DNA from: Bacteroidota bacterium
GTDB taxonomy: Bacteria; Bacteroidota; Bacteroidia; AKYH767-A; 2013-40CM-41-45
Direction of reading: 5' to 3'
Assembly (NCBI GenBank): GCA_016720935.1
Contig: JADKJP010000006.1
Coordinates: 806,001-870,000 of the forward strand
DNA: 64,000 nt
In this document: positions 18,423 through 27,195 of the stretch, piece by piece
Numbering within the stretch: position 1 is the first letter of the stretch
Layout of the letters: the number at the start of each line of letters is the position of its first letter
The notes under the pieces: generated by a model
Seen by the model: only the letters and a program-made list of their open reading frames with translations
Database searches by the model: none
What the model was told of the DNA's origin: nothing
Program-made: the position numbers and the translations under genes

Positions 18423-20339
18423 ATGATAAGAAACTTTTCCAGGATAGTAGCGAGCCTTGCAGTAGTACTGATGCTGGGCAGCTGCGCAAGTTACCACATG
18501 CGTCAGGGTAACCGTATGTATTCGGATCTGGCCTATAGCAGTGCGATTGAAGAATACCAAAAGGCCCTGGGGAAGAAAAATTTTCCGGAAGGACAGATTA
18601 AACTGGCCGAATGCTATCGGTTGACCAACAATCTTGGTAAAGCGGAAGAGGCGTATGGCAAAGTGATGCAGCTCAAAGAAGTGCAGCCGGTTCACCGTTT
18701 GCGTTATGCGCAGCTGCTGATGCGGAGCGGCAAATACGAACAGGCGAAAAATTATTTTGATCAGTACCTTGGCAGCCAGCCGACGGATGAAGGAGCACGC
18801 AAACTGCGCAACAGCTGCGACAGTATTACACGGTGGCAGACCGACAGCGCCCGCTACACACTTGAAAAGAGCGGAGTCAATACGGGTCAGAGTAACTTCA
18901 GTCCGGTGTGGTATAAAGACGGAATCGTTTTTGTGAGCGACCGCACACCGGGCAAAGGCAGTACGAAAACGTACGAGTGGACAGGCCGTCCGTTTTTGGA
19001 TTTGTATTATTCCAAAAGCGATGGCAAAGGAGGCTATGGCAGTCCGGAACTGATGCGAGGAGAACTCAATGGAATCTACCACGAAGGTCCTGCAAGCTTC
19101 AGCAGCAAAGGCGATACGGTATACTTCACACGGAATACGTATGTAAAGAAGAAAGTAAAGAAATCGGATGATGATGTGGTGATCTTAAAGATCTGTCAGG
19201 GCATCAAGAAAGACAGCACCTTCAGAGAGATCACGGACTTTGCCTACAACAGCATTGATTACAGTACGGGTCACCCGAGCTTAAGCAAAGATGGCAACAC
19301 GCTTTATTTTGTGAGCGACATGCCGGGCGGTCAGGGCGGCACGGATGTTTACCAGTGCAAGAAAGTGAACGGACAGTGGAGCAAACCGGAAAACCTGGGC
19401 TCTACGATCAACAGTCCGTACAACGAACTGTTCCCGATGATCTGGCAGGATTCGGTATTGTACTTCAGTTCGGAAGGCCATTACGGCATGGGCGGACTGG
19501 ATGTGTTCAGCAGTACCAGAGAAGGTGGCAGCTGGAGCCGTCCACAGAACATGGGCTATCCGCTGAACACGAGCTACGATGATTTTGGCATCGCGCTGAA
19601 CGACAGCGGAACGGCAGGACTGGTATCGAGTAACCGGAATACCCAGAATACGACCCAGGATAATATCTACTCCTTCGCGGTGAATGATCTTCGCTTCAGT
19701 CTGGAAGGAATCGCCGTTGAGAAATCGACACAGGAACCACTGCCGGGAGTAGTTGTGGAACTGACCAACAAGAAGAGTGGCAAAAAGGAGAGCGTAACCA
19801 CGGGACCGGACGGAAAGTTTTTCTTCAAACTGAACCCGGAAACGGATTATGTGGTGGTGGGAAGCAGAGACAGCTACTTTACCAATACGGAACCGGTCAG
19901 CACGGTAGGGAAGAAGCGTAGCGAGAATATGTTTGTGAAGCTGAAGCTGGAGATGGAACAGATCGTGGTAAACAAACCGATCGTGCTGGAGAACATCTAT
20001 TACGATCTTGACAAATACAACATTCGTCCGGATGCGGCTGAAGGGTTGGATAAGCTGGTAGGCATCATGAAAGACAATCCGGAGATCTCGATCGAGCTGA
20101 GTTCGCATACAGACTCCAGAGCGGAAGACAAATACAACATGACTTTGTCACAGAAGCGTGCTGAATCAGCGGTGAGTTACCTGGTGAGTCATGGCATCGC
20201 CGCAGAGCGTATGATGGCCAAAGGTTATGGAGAATCCCGACTGGTGAATGGCTGCAGCAACGGAGTGGAATGTACCGAAGAGCAACATCAGGCCAACCGC
20301 AGAACAGAGTTCAAGGTGACCAGGATGAATTTGAAATAA
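18423..20339 (+). CDS. TPR / beta-propeller / OmpA-like lipoprotein, copy 2
   Basis: A 638-aa near-duplicate of the lipoprotein at 9224, with the same lipobox LGSC and the same order: TPR, PD40 propeller, regulatory-like beta-sandwich, OmpA-like C-terminal domain. Seen differences are clustered in the signal peptide (MIRNFSRIVASLAVV against MTKTFSRIAAGTAVV) and at the C-terminus (RMNLK against RMEKKAQE), plus three single changes inside (Met/Thr, Ala/Thr, Ser/Pro). The role is inferred to be periplasmic anchoring of the surface-export complex to peptidoglycan. It is the last gene of module 2 and ends at a strong terminator shared with the convergent gene. Confidence 0.9.
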   Translation: MIRNFSRIVASLAVVLMLGSCASYHMRQGNRMYSDLAYSSAIEEYQKALGKKNFPEGQIKLAECYRLTNNLGKAEEAYGKVMQLKEVQPVHRLRYAQLLMRSGKYEQAKNYFDQYLGSQPTDEGARKLRNSCDSITRWQTDSARYTLEKSGVNTGQSNFSPVWYKDGIVFVSDRTPGKGSTKTYEWTGRPFLDLYYSKSDGKGGYGSPELMRGELNGIYHEGPASFSSKGDTVYFTRNTYVKKKVKKSDDDVVILKICQGIKKDSTFREITDFAYNSIDYSTGHPSLSKDGNTLYFVSDMPGGQGGTDVYQCKKVNGQWSKPENLGSTINSPYNELFPMIWQDSVLYFSSEGHYGMGGLDVFSSTREGGSWSRPQNMGYPLNTSYDDFGIALNDSGTAGLVSSNRNTQNTTQDNIYSFAVNDLRFSLEGIAVEKSTQEPLPGVVVELTNKKSGKKESVTTGPDGKFFFKLNPETDYVVVGSRDSYFTNTEPVSTVGKKRSENMFVKLKLEMEQIVVNKPIVLENIYYDLDKYNIRPDAAEGLDKLVGIMKDNPEISIELSSHTDSRAEDKYNMTLSQKRAESAVSYLVSHGIAAERMMAKGYGESRLVNGCSNGVECTEEQHQANRRTEFKVTRMNLK

Positions 20340-20364
20340 ATTTCATCATCAAGAAAAGGAAATA

Positions 20365-20405
20365 AAAAGGAAAAGCCTCTCAGATTCTGAGAGGCTTTTC
20401 CTTTT
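20365..20405. terminator. Bidirectional intrinsic terminator
   Basis: A perfect 19-bp stem (left arm 20365-20383, right arm 20387-20405, core GCCTCTCAG / CTGAGAGGC) with a 3-nt loop, A-rich on the left and T-rich on the right. It lies between the convergent genes ending at 20339 and 20421 and should serve both. Confidence 0.92.
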
Positions 20406-20420
20406 GTCTTGTGCTTACAT

Positions 20421-21773
20421 TTATCCTTTGGTGACTTTCGTGCTTATTTTTTTATTGTCAAAAATCAGGTTCAGTGTGTATTCTCCACGCTCAAGATTAA
20501 CCTGATCTTTAAATACATGAACATTTTTTCCTTTTGGAGCTTCAAAGGTTTCTGAGCTTATTACTTTTCCTTTTGCATCCGTTAATTGCATCCATACTCT
20601 TCCTGATTTTGGAAGAAAATAAGAGATGTCAAAACTATGTTCAAATTGTTGTGGGTTGATTCGTTCAATTGCGAAATCTTTTTCAGTCTTGAATTTAATA
20701 GCTGAAAGGGGATGAGTTACAAATTTTCCATTGAGGAAGGTTTGTCTAAGCCGGTAATAGACGATGCTCGTTGTCGCGGCTGTTTTGTCGGTGTATTCAT
20801 ATTCTTCACCTTCAGGTTTAGCCGGATTTGCTTTCACATTGCTCACATTCACAAAATCGACACCATTGATGGAGCGTTCTATAGTGAAGTAATCCACCTT
20901 GTCATTTGCCGAACTTGACCAATGTACTTTTACGACACCATCTTTTGGTTCAAGCATAAAATTGAGTAATGATTCAGCAAGCGGAGAAACCGAGCCGGTA
21001 GAACGAACGACAAGGTTGTCAAGAATAGCTTTGTCAACGCCATTCCCATTCATGTTTTTACCAATAATAATGTTTCCTGCATTTTTCCAATAGAGTGGGG
21101 CATTTGGATTACCCTGATGATTCCACACCATCACACTGTTCACGAAAATTTCAGCTTTACCCGAATTGGGTGAATAGATAAAACGATACGTACGGTACAG
21201 CGGATCATCCGGAACTTCATAATTGGTTTTTTCTTTTATCGATTCGCTTCCACCCTTTGCATTTTCTACTTTGTATTCAATGCTCAGGTAACCATTGTCG
21301 ATTCCAAAATTGAAGTTATTTCCGCGACTAAAAAATGACCCTGAAGGTTCACTCTTTCGGTAGTCAATACTGATGTCTATCCCTTCCTGGTTGAATAGTT
21401 CTGTACCTTCAATTTCGAGATTGATATCCTTGCCATTCGGTCCTGGCGAAAGTCCATTCGTAGAGGATCTGCCACCGGTAGCACTGTGAGCATCTTTTCC
21501 GGATTTTATTCCATCAGGACCTAAAGTTGCCATTGTGACCGGGTCTTTTTCCCATGTGAATTCAGTCAGAATTTCTCCTGTTGTATTCAGGGCGATTCCC
21601 CCACCTTCACTACCGTTTCCGGAAGCTCTTGTTTTGCTCAGGTTATTAAAATTCAGATATACCAGCCACCCTAAAGTGAGCAGGAATACTCCTGAGAATG
21701 TAGCAATGACGATCATCAGCCTTGTTGACATTCTTGCCTTTTGACGATTCCGTGTACGTAATGATTTTTTCAT
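20421..21773 (-). CDS. Membrane-anchored LamG-like protein with T9SS type A C-terminus
   Basis: A 450-aa protein. The N-terminus is strongly basic (KKSLRTRNRQKARMSTR), then a long hydrophobic segment (about 19-41) without an obvious cleavage site, so it may be a signal anchor. Residues about 90-265 look like a concanavalin/LamG-type beta-sandwich (GIDNGYLSIEY, AEIFVNSVMVW, NAGNIIIGKN). A fibronectin-like segment follows (about 275-360; VDYFTIERSINGVDF), then a C-terminal sorting domain (about 368-450; RGEYTLNLIFDNKKISTK) of the T9SS type A family. It is the last gene of a three-gene minus-strand set. Its N-terminus resembles that of the small protein at 25284-25601. The ligand is unknown. Confidence 0.75.
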   Translation of the reverse strand: MKKSLRTRNRQKARMSTRLMIVIATFSGVFLLTLGWLVYLNFNNLSKTRASGNGSEGGGIALNTTGEILTEFTWEKDPVTMATLGPDGIKSGKDAHSATGGRSSTNGLSPGPNGKDINLEIEGTELFNQEGIDISIDYRKSEPSGSFFSRGNNFNFGIDNGYLSIEYKVENAKGGSESIKEKTNYEVPDDPLYRTYRFIYSPNSGKAEIFVNSVMVWNHQGNPNAPLYWKNAGNIIIGKNMNGNGVDKAILDNLVVRSTGSVSPLAESLLNFMLEPKDGVVKVHWSSSANDKVDYFTIERSINGVDFVNVSNVKANPAKPEGEEYEYTDKTAATTSIVYYRLRQTFLNGKFVTHPLSAIKFKTEKDFAIERINPQQFEHSFDISYFLPKSGRVWMQLTDAKGKVISSETFEAPKGKNVHVFKDQVNLERGEYTLNLIFDNKKISTKVTKG

Positions 21774-21793
21774 ATCGCGATGAACTTAAATTC

Positions 21794-21849
21794 TTAATTC
21801 TTAATTCTTAATTCTTAATTCTTAATTCTTAATTCTTAATTCTTAATTC
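21794..21849. repeat. Heptamer array TTAATTC, locus 3
   Basis: Eight perfect 7-bp units of TTAATTC fill the gap between two minus-strand genes. The last unit overlaps the stop codon and last codons of the upstream gene, so the array reaches into coding sequence. There is no partner array. Perfect units suggest recent expansion. Confidence 0.95.
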
Positions 21850-24800
21850 TTAATCATCTTTCTACTCACCTTTTCATCATTGCAAACCAAATTCATAATG
21901 TAAATCCCTTTTTCAAGTTGGATTTGATCTGTAAATACAAACAGGTTATTTCCTTTATGCGCTTTAATTTTTTCTGTACGTAGAATTTGTCCATTTGAGT
22001 TCAGCAGGAGAAATTCAACTTCACCGTCATTCTCCATTGAGAAATTCACATTAAAGGAATCTGAAAATGGATTTGGACCGGCTGCGTCTATCTTGATAGA
22101 ATTTGCTGGTGCCGGATTGTAATGGATTACCTCAACATTTGAGTAAGTGAACTTTCCGTCATAATCAGTTTGTTTCAACCGGTAATAGGATAATCCATTC
22201 ATCGGTTTTTTATCTGTAACCCCATAGGTTAACAGGGTGGTGCTGTTTCCGGCTCCGTTGACGTGTTCTATAGATTCATAATTGATACCGTCTGTACTTC
22301 TTTCTACGTTGAAAAAGGAATTGTTGACTTCGGAGGCTGTTGCCCAATTGATCAATACTTCATTTCCGGTAACACTTGCTTTAAAATAGGAGAGTTCAAT
22401 CGGGAGTGTAACGGAATTGGATGCAATGATCCAATGCGGAAATCCGCTTGCATTGATTACACTCACGGTACCGATTCCTGAATTTACTCCCGTACCACTG
22501 CCATGTGGTTCACTCCAGTGATCTGTTTCCCAATTTAAAATACTCAGGTTTCCGGATGCCAGTTCCGGCGATAATGTATTTTCTGAAGCAGGATAACTTA
22601 GAGTGACATTCGCGGTAATTCCACTTGCAGTAATATTCCACCACCGGTCAATTATTTTTGTAGTTGAAAGATCTGCTCCATCAATGGTTAAATTAATTCC
22701 ACTGACTGCCGGAAATGGTTTGTTGTCCGAAGATGTACCACGTGTGGCAAATTGAATATCTGCAGGTGTTCCGGTAATCGGACTCATCAGTAGTGGAATG
22801 TAGGTTGTGGAATTTAGCCCGAAAGGAATTTCATGCGAACCGGAATCCATTTGTTTCCAGTTTAAAATCCCCGCATCGTCTTCGCTATAGAGATAACCGC
22901 TATTTCTTGTGATTCCTGAACTGTGTCCATTCATTAATGTAAGTGTATTGCCGGAAAGCCGTAATTCACCGCTTTCCAGATTAATCTGTCCTCTCACAGT
23001 AACATTGGAAGCATTCAGTTCTGCATAGGAACCACCACTTTTATTTATCTTCAGAATTCCATAGTTGTGATTGTTCGTGGTAGCAAGACCATTCCCCAGA
23101 CCGGTGATAGTCTGATTTATTGTTCCCGAATATTCAATCACACTATTGGAGTCCAGCGTGAAATTCATATTTCCGGATGATGAAATAGCTGCAGCTGAAG
23201 TTCCTGTATAAAGTCCGTTGGAATGTTGAGTCGAAAGTGTTCCTCCGGAATCAACAGTAATTCCGCTATAGGTATAACTTCCTTCTGAAATAATTTGCTT
23301 ATCCAACAAATCAAGTCTGGCTCCTGGATATATTTTTAAAAAATTGAGTGAAGCGGTATTTGATGAAGACAACAAAAGATTTCCTGCACCTATGCTCAGT
23401 TCAGAACCGGCGGCGACTTCCACTTTCACTTGTGTCATGGAATGGGTATTCGCTGTTCTGCTATATACCTGGGCTCCGTTTTTTGCAAATCGTAAAAGGC
23501 CATATACAGAACAGGATCCTGCTCCTGCATGCGTAATCAAGCCGGTTCCGCCAATAGAATATTGTGCACCATAAAGGTTTAAAATATTTTCCGCGCTGGA
23601 ATTAGAGGTATTGTCGTCAAATGAAAATGTTCCTGCACTTTGGCTGAATGTGCCATTAATATTTAATGTAACAGGGTTCGGACTGGAAGTAGTTCCATTG
23701 CTATGCATGTAAAAATATCCACCACTTTGTGTGAAATTACCCGTCGCAGTTGCATTACAAATGCCGGAAGAACCTTTTAATGCAAGTGTTCCGCCTGAAA
23801 TGGAAATGTTTCCTCCGATTGTGATATCAACCGTTCCTGCATTTCGTGAAAGAAAACATGTCCCGCCATTTACAATCACATCTCCACTGATAGTCAATGA
23901 TGTTGTATGCGATGCAGAAGTTGTTCCATAATTGAAGGAAACAACTCCGCTATTGATTTGGAGATTCCCGCCAATAGTAACAGTCTCATCACCCGCTGCT
24001 GCTGAGCTTGTAAATTCAGCTGCTCCCGGACCAGAGAAAACAAGATTTCCTCCGACTGTGAAATTCACTTTTGCATTGTTAAGTGTAGCTCCGATACTTG
24101 ATAGTGAGGTACACCGGAATTTATCTGCTGCTGAAGAAAAATTAATGGTACAATTATTATTGACTGTCAGTGAACTTGTATTTCCGACTACATGACAACC
24201 GGTTTGTCCCATGAAGATTCCACCCGTCAATGAGATATTACCAAAAACGGCTGTGAATGTCCCTGAAGCAAGTGTGGTTACATTATAAATAATTCGTGTA
24301 TCACCTGTGCTTTGAAGATAAGTTCCACTTACCGTAAAACTGGCATTGCCATTGCAAACGTTTAAGATTCCACCGTTATTGATAATTTTTACGTTACCGA
24401 TATTTGTAAAATTTCCACTGACCTGAACAGTAACATTTCCGTTTCCGTTATTGAGCCCGTAAAATACTCCACCGTTGTTTGTGACAGATCCTGTTGAAAT
24501 TGTGAATGAACCGGGATGTGTTCCACTGTGACCATAAAACGATGAATTCACAGAAGTAAGAACAATGTTTCCAATACTTGTTGAACTGATGTTCCCGGAC
24601 TTATCTAGAGTTACCCATCCCTGATTAACAGTGAGTGTACCCACAATCTGATGCGTCTGAAATTCGTTATTTTGATTCCATTCTACAATCGAACTGATAG
24701 CACCCGGACTGTTTATTTCCAGGTTGCCAAAATTTCCGGTGACAACAGAACCCAGCGCAACTGTATAATTGTACCAGTTTTTGATAATGAGAGTGCTGGT

Positions 24801-25265
24801 AGAAGAGAAGCTTTCTGCTCCTCTGGTAAACAAAGTGGCGTTTGCTGAGTTATTTGTTCCCGGATCCCAGGTAAAAACTGAAGCTGGACCTAATACAAAA
24901 GCTAATCCGGGTGAAGAAAGTGTAATTTCTCCTTTGTTCATTGTCGCGGTACCATTCACTGTGAAATTTCCGTTGATTGTAATTCTTTTGCTTGCAGTCC
25001 AAAGCAGTGTCCCTCCTGAATTTACAGTCAGGTTTTGTATGGTTTTATTATTGTCAATTGTCACAATATGCGAAGAGGCGATGACTGCATTGTCAGAGTT
25101 AGCTGGTACTCCGGATGGAGACCAAACTGTGGCATCTGTCCAGTTACCGCTTTTGACGGACGTTTTTGTAGCAGCCTGACTTACATTCACAACAAAGCAC
25201 AGCACAACCGCGGTGAGAAGCAGTTTCATGAACTGAGTGCAGATTATTGTGAGTGCTTTTTTCAA
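21843..25265 (-). CDS. Large G8/beta-helix-like secreted protein, T9SS type A cargo
   Basis: A 1140-aa secreted protein. The signal peptide ends near VSQAATK (about 31); an internal Met at residue 13 is an alternative start. It begins with a G8-like strand pattern (SGNWTDATVWSPSGVP, then NLTVNSGGTL, ITINGNFTVNG). About 600 residues follow of short Gly/Asn/Ser-rich strands of the form ...ISGGTL..., typical of a right-handed beta-helix and rich in Thr and Ser. A segment near 1000-1060 resembles a fibronectin-type module (VNNSFFNVERSTDGINYE). The C-terminal T9SS type A sorting domain (about 1065-1140) contains GPNPFSDSFNVNFSMENDG and ends KMIKN. Likely cell-surface or released. No catalytic motif is evident. 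Confidence 0.82.
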   Translation of the reverse strand: MKKALTIICTQFMKLLLTAVVLCFVVNVSQAATKTSVKSGNWTDATVWSPSGVPANSDNAVIASSHIVTIDNNKTIQNLTVNSGGTLLWTASKRITINGNFTVNGTATMNKGEITLSSPGLAFVLGPASVFTWDPGTNNSANATLFTRGAESFSSTSTLIIKNWYNYTVALGSVVTGNFGNLEINSPGAISSIVEWNQNNEFQTHQIVGTLTVNQGWVTLDKSGNISSTSIGNIVLTSVNSSFYGHSGTHPGSFTISTGSVTNNGGVFYGLNNGNGNVTVQVSGNFTNIGNVKIINNGGILNVCNGNASFTVSGTYLQSTGDTRIIYNVTTLASGTFTAVFGNISLTGGIFMGQTGCHVVGNTSSLTVNNNCTINFSSAADKFRCTSLSSIGATLNNAKVNFTVGGNLVFSGPGAAEFTSSAAAGDETVTIGGNLQINSGVVSFNYGTTSASHTTSLTISGDVIVNGGTCFLSRNAGTVDITIGGNISISGGTLALKGSSGICNATATGNFTQSGGYFYMHSNGTTSSPNPVTLNINGTFSQSAGTFSFDDNTSNSSAENILNLYGAQYSIGGTGLITHAGAGSCSVYGLLRFAKNGAQVYSRTANTHSMTQVKVEVAAGSELSIGAGNLLLSSSNTASLNFLKIYPGARLDLLDKQIISEGSYTYSGITVDSGGTLSTQHSNGLYTGTSAAAISSSGNMNFTLDSNSVIEYSGTINQTITGLGNGLATTNNHNYGILKINKSGGSYAELNASNVTVRGQINLESGELRLSGNTLTLMNGHSSGITRNSGYLYSEDDAGILNWKQMDSGSHEIPFGLNSTTYIPLLMSPITGTPADIQFATRGTSSDNKPFPAVSGINLTIDGADLSTTKIIDRWWNITASGITANVTLSYPASENTLSPELASGNLSILNWETDHWSEPHGSGTGVNSGIGTVSVINASGFPHWIIASNSVTLPIELSYFKASVTGNEVLINWATASEVNNSFFNVERSTDGINYESIEHVNGAGNSTTLLTYGVTDKKPMNGLSYYRLKQTDYDGKFTYSNVEVIHYNPAPANSIKIDAAGPNPFSDSFNVNFSMENDGEVEFLLLNSNGQILRTEKIKAHKGNNLFVFTDQIQLEKGIYIMNLVCNDEKVSRKMIKN

Positions 25266-25283
25266 GGAAATAATTGAAGCGGT

Positions 25284-25601
25284 TTACTGGAGATATGTCT
25301 GAGCATTTTCATGCAAAGGTTTCGCTTTGCGGATGTAGATTGTATTCGGATTATTGCTCAGTCGTGAATCAACAAAAGGAGCATCCATTGTTTTCTCGTT
25401 CATTGGCTGAAATTCCGGAGCAATCAAGACCTGAATCTCCGCACCGCTTTTGGCACTGCTTTTTCCAGATTGTGAGAAATTGAAAAACAACGTTACTCCG
25501 ATGCAAATGAGCAAAAAGAATGATGCTGACAGGATAATTACCATCCGTCTCGACATTCTCTGACGTTGTCGTGTCCTGAAATTGATCATTTTCTTCTTCA
25601 T
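25284..25601 (-). CDS. Small single-pass membrane protein
   Basis: A 105-aa protein of unknown function. A basic N-terminus (KKKMINFRTRQRQRMSRR) is followed by one hydrophobic segment (about 20-43) and a polar tail of about 60 residues with no recognised motif. The first 45 residues resemble those of the T9SS protein at 20421-21773 (basic stretch, RMSxR, hydrophobic helix ending in FN). It is the first gene of the set, 18 bp before the 1140-aa cargo gene, so it is probably co-transcribed. Possible roles are a membrane partner of the cargo or a truncated relative of the 450-aa protein. Confidence 0.6.
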   Translation of the reverse strand: MKKKMINFRTRQRQRMSRRMVIILSASFFLLICIGVTLFFNFSQSGKSSAKSGAEIQVLIAPEFQPMNEKTMDAPFVDSRLSNNPNTIYIRKAKPLHENAQTYLQ

Positions 25602-25909
25602 GAAGATATTTTTAGGCTTATATTTTATACGCCGATATCAGTATTTAGCTGATTGGGAAAATGACAGTGCATTACATTTGTAAGATTTGTGGATTTTGAA
25701 TAGAACCAGGCAGTGTATGTTAAATGAATGGTTCAAAAACCTTGATAATTTGTGAAATCTGAAAGAGTTATTAATTGGCCACCGTCTGATTTCTGAAAAA
25801 GTTTAAATTCCATATGTAAGATTCTCCTGAAGATTTCTTCTACAGGGATAAAAAATAAAAAAACCTCCATGTTTTCATGGAGGTTTTGGAATATATGATG
25901 CTTTACTTT
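25602..25909. other. Gap upstream of the small membrane protein gene
   Basis: About 308 bp without a gene. It holds the terminator of the sigma-54 activator at 25860-25887 and, nearer 25602, presumably the promoter for the three-gene cargo set. No clear consensus promoter was recognised. Confidence 0.5.
25860..25887 (-). terminator. Intrinsic terminator of the sigma-54 activator gene
   Basis: A perfect 12-bp stem (AAAACCTCCATG / CATGGAGGTTTT) with a TTTT loop, followed on the minus strand by a long T run. It lies 22 bp beyond the stop codon at 25910. Confidence 0.92.
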
Positions 25910-27085
25910 TTATGAATTCGCAAATACCAGGTCTTCAGGAGTAATCACATTATTTTCCGACATGATCGCCGCGCGTTCAATTACGGCTTTCAATTCGCGG
26001 ATATTACCGGGCCATTTGTAATCCATAAGGAATTTCGCAGCTTCCTTTGAAAGAACAACCTGTGGCATTTTATTTTCTTTGCAAAAATCAGTGAGGAATG
26101 TTTTGGAAAGAAGAATTACATCATCACCACGCTCATAAAGAGGAGGGAGCTGAATGAGAAATCCCTGGAGTCGATAAAACAAATCTTCTCTGAAATTTCC
26201 GGCCTTCACTTCATTCGCGAGATTTCTGTTTGTGGCAGCAATAACCCGTACATCCAATTTGATGGATTTGTTGGAGCCAATGCGTGTCACTTCTTTTTCC
26301 TGCAATACACGAAGCAGCTTGGTTTGAAGTGCAAGATCCATTTCTCCGATTTCATCGAGGAAGATAGTGCCTTCATTCGCTTCTTCGAATTTACCTATGC
26401 GTTTATCGCGTGCATCTGTAAAAGCTCCCTTTTCATGACCGAAAAGTTCGCTTTCGATCAGATCTGCCGGAATAGCTCCCATATTTACTGTAACGAAGGG
26501 CTTCCGGGCACGTGGGGAATTGTAATGAATTGATTTCGCTACAAGTTCCTTTCCGGTTCCGCTTTGACCTGTTACCAGGACCATGATATTGCTTTTTTCA
26601 ACTTTTTGGATCAGTCTCAGCACTCTGAAAACAGCCCCGCTGTTACCAAGAATGGAAGTATATTTGTTACGATCAATAATCTGATCCTTCAGAGTTTCAT
26701 TTTCCTGCTTTAACTTAACCGTTTTGCAGAGATTCTTTACAGAATTTTCCAGGTTCACAAGAGCATTATCGTTCTTGATAATGTAATCCACGGCACCTTT
26801 CTGGTAGGTCTCAATCACCACATCCAGTTTTTCCTGTCCGGATACCATGATGCACTGAATCTCCTGGTTGTAGTTTTTGATTTTTTCCATCAGCTCAATT
26901 CCGTTCATTCCGGGAAGCAAATAATCGATGGATACAATGTCAGGATTCTCGTGTAAATGGTTCAAACACTCTTCAGGAGTGAGAAAATGAGAGACTTCTG
27001 CAAAGTCTAGTTTTTCCAGCGATTTCTTAATCAGGTTGCCGAGGAACTGGTCATCCTCTACCACAAAAATTTTGGTTGTTGCCAT
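25910..27085 (-). CDS. Sigma-54 activator: receiver plus AAA+, no DNA-binding domain
   Basis: A 391-aa NtrC-class response regulator. The receiver domain (about 5-120) has phospho-acceptor Asp54. The sigma-54 AAA+ domain (about 143-385) has Walker A GQSGTGKE (about 173-180), the sigma-54 contact loop GAFTDA (220-225, where the usual form is GAFTGA) and Walker B IFLDE (about 241-245). The protein ends directly after the AAA+ lid ([21 protein letters not shown]), so the C-terminal Fis-type helix-turn-helix is absent. Such regulators act from solution or through partners rather than an enhancer. A clear terminator follows the stop, so the shortness does not look like a recent frameshift. The cognate kinase is not adjacent; the hybrid kinases in this window are candidates. 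Confidence 0.88.
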   Translation of the reverse strand: MATTKIFVVEDDQFLGNLIKKSLEKLDFAEVSHFLTPEECLNHLHENPDIVSIDYLLPGMNGIELMEKIKNYNQEIQCIMVSGQEKLDVVIETYQKGAVDYIIKNDNALVNLENSVKNLCKTVKLKQENETLKDQIIDRNKYTSILGNSGAVFRVLRLIQKVEKSNIMVLVTGQSGTGKELVAKSIHYNSPRARKPFVTVNMGAIPADLIESELFGHEKGAFTDARDKRIGKFEEANEGTIFLDEIGEMDLALQTKLLRVLQEKEVTRIGSNKSIKLDVRVIAATNRNLANEVKAGNFREDLFYRLQGFLIQLPPLYERGDDVILLSKTFLTDFCKENKMPQVVLSKEAAKFLMDYKWPGNIRELKAVIERAAIMSENNVITPEDLVFANS

Positions 27086-27195
27086 GGTTTTTAAACACTA
27101 TTGTGTGTATCTTTTTAGTCCGATAGCCCTTATTTTGTTGCATTCAGGGCCATTAATTAAAGTACATTTATGCACTAAACCTTACAGTTTTACGA

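Larger units (their letters stand above)
17285..20327 (+). repeat. Duplicated porP-ompA segment, copy 2
   Basis: Second copy of the segment at 8060-11128. Coding parts are about 97-98 percent identical by eye. The endpoints nearly coincide with the coding boundaries, which points to gene conversion or selection acting on the coding part. Confidence 0.93.

Noticed and set aside
18393..19082. 229-aa minus-strand frame inside the lipoprotein gene
   Set aside because: It is the antisense shadow of a GC-rich coding region; the plus-strand gene has full domain support.
8060..20327. Assembly artefact as the cause of the porP-ompA duplication
   Set aside because: The copies differ at many silent positions, in the arrays and in their ends, so they are separate loci rather than a collapsed or duplicated contig. 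Long reads would confirm this.
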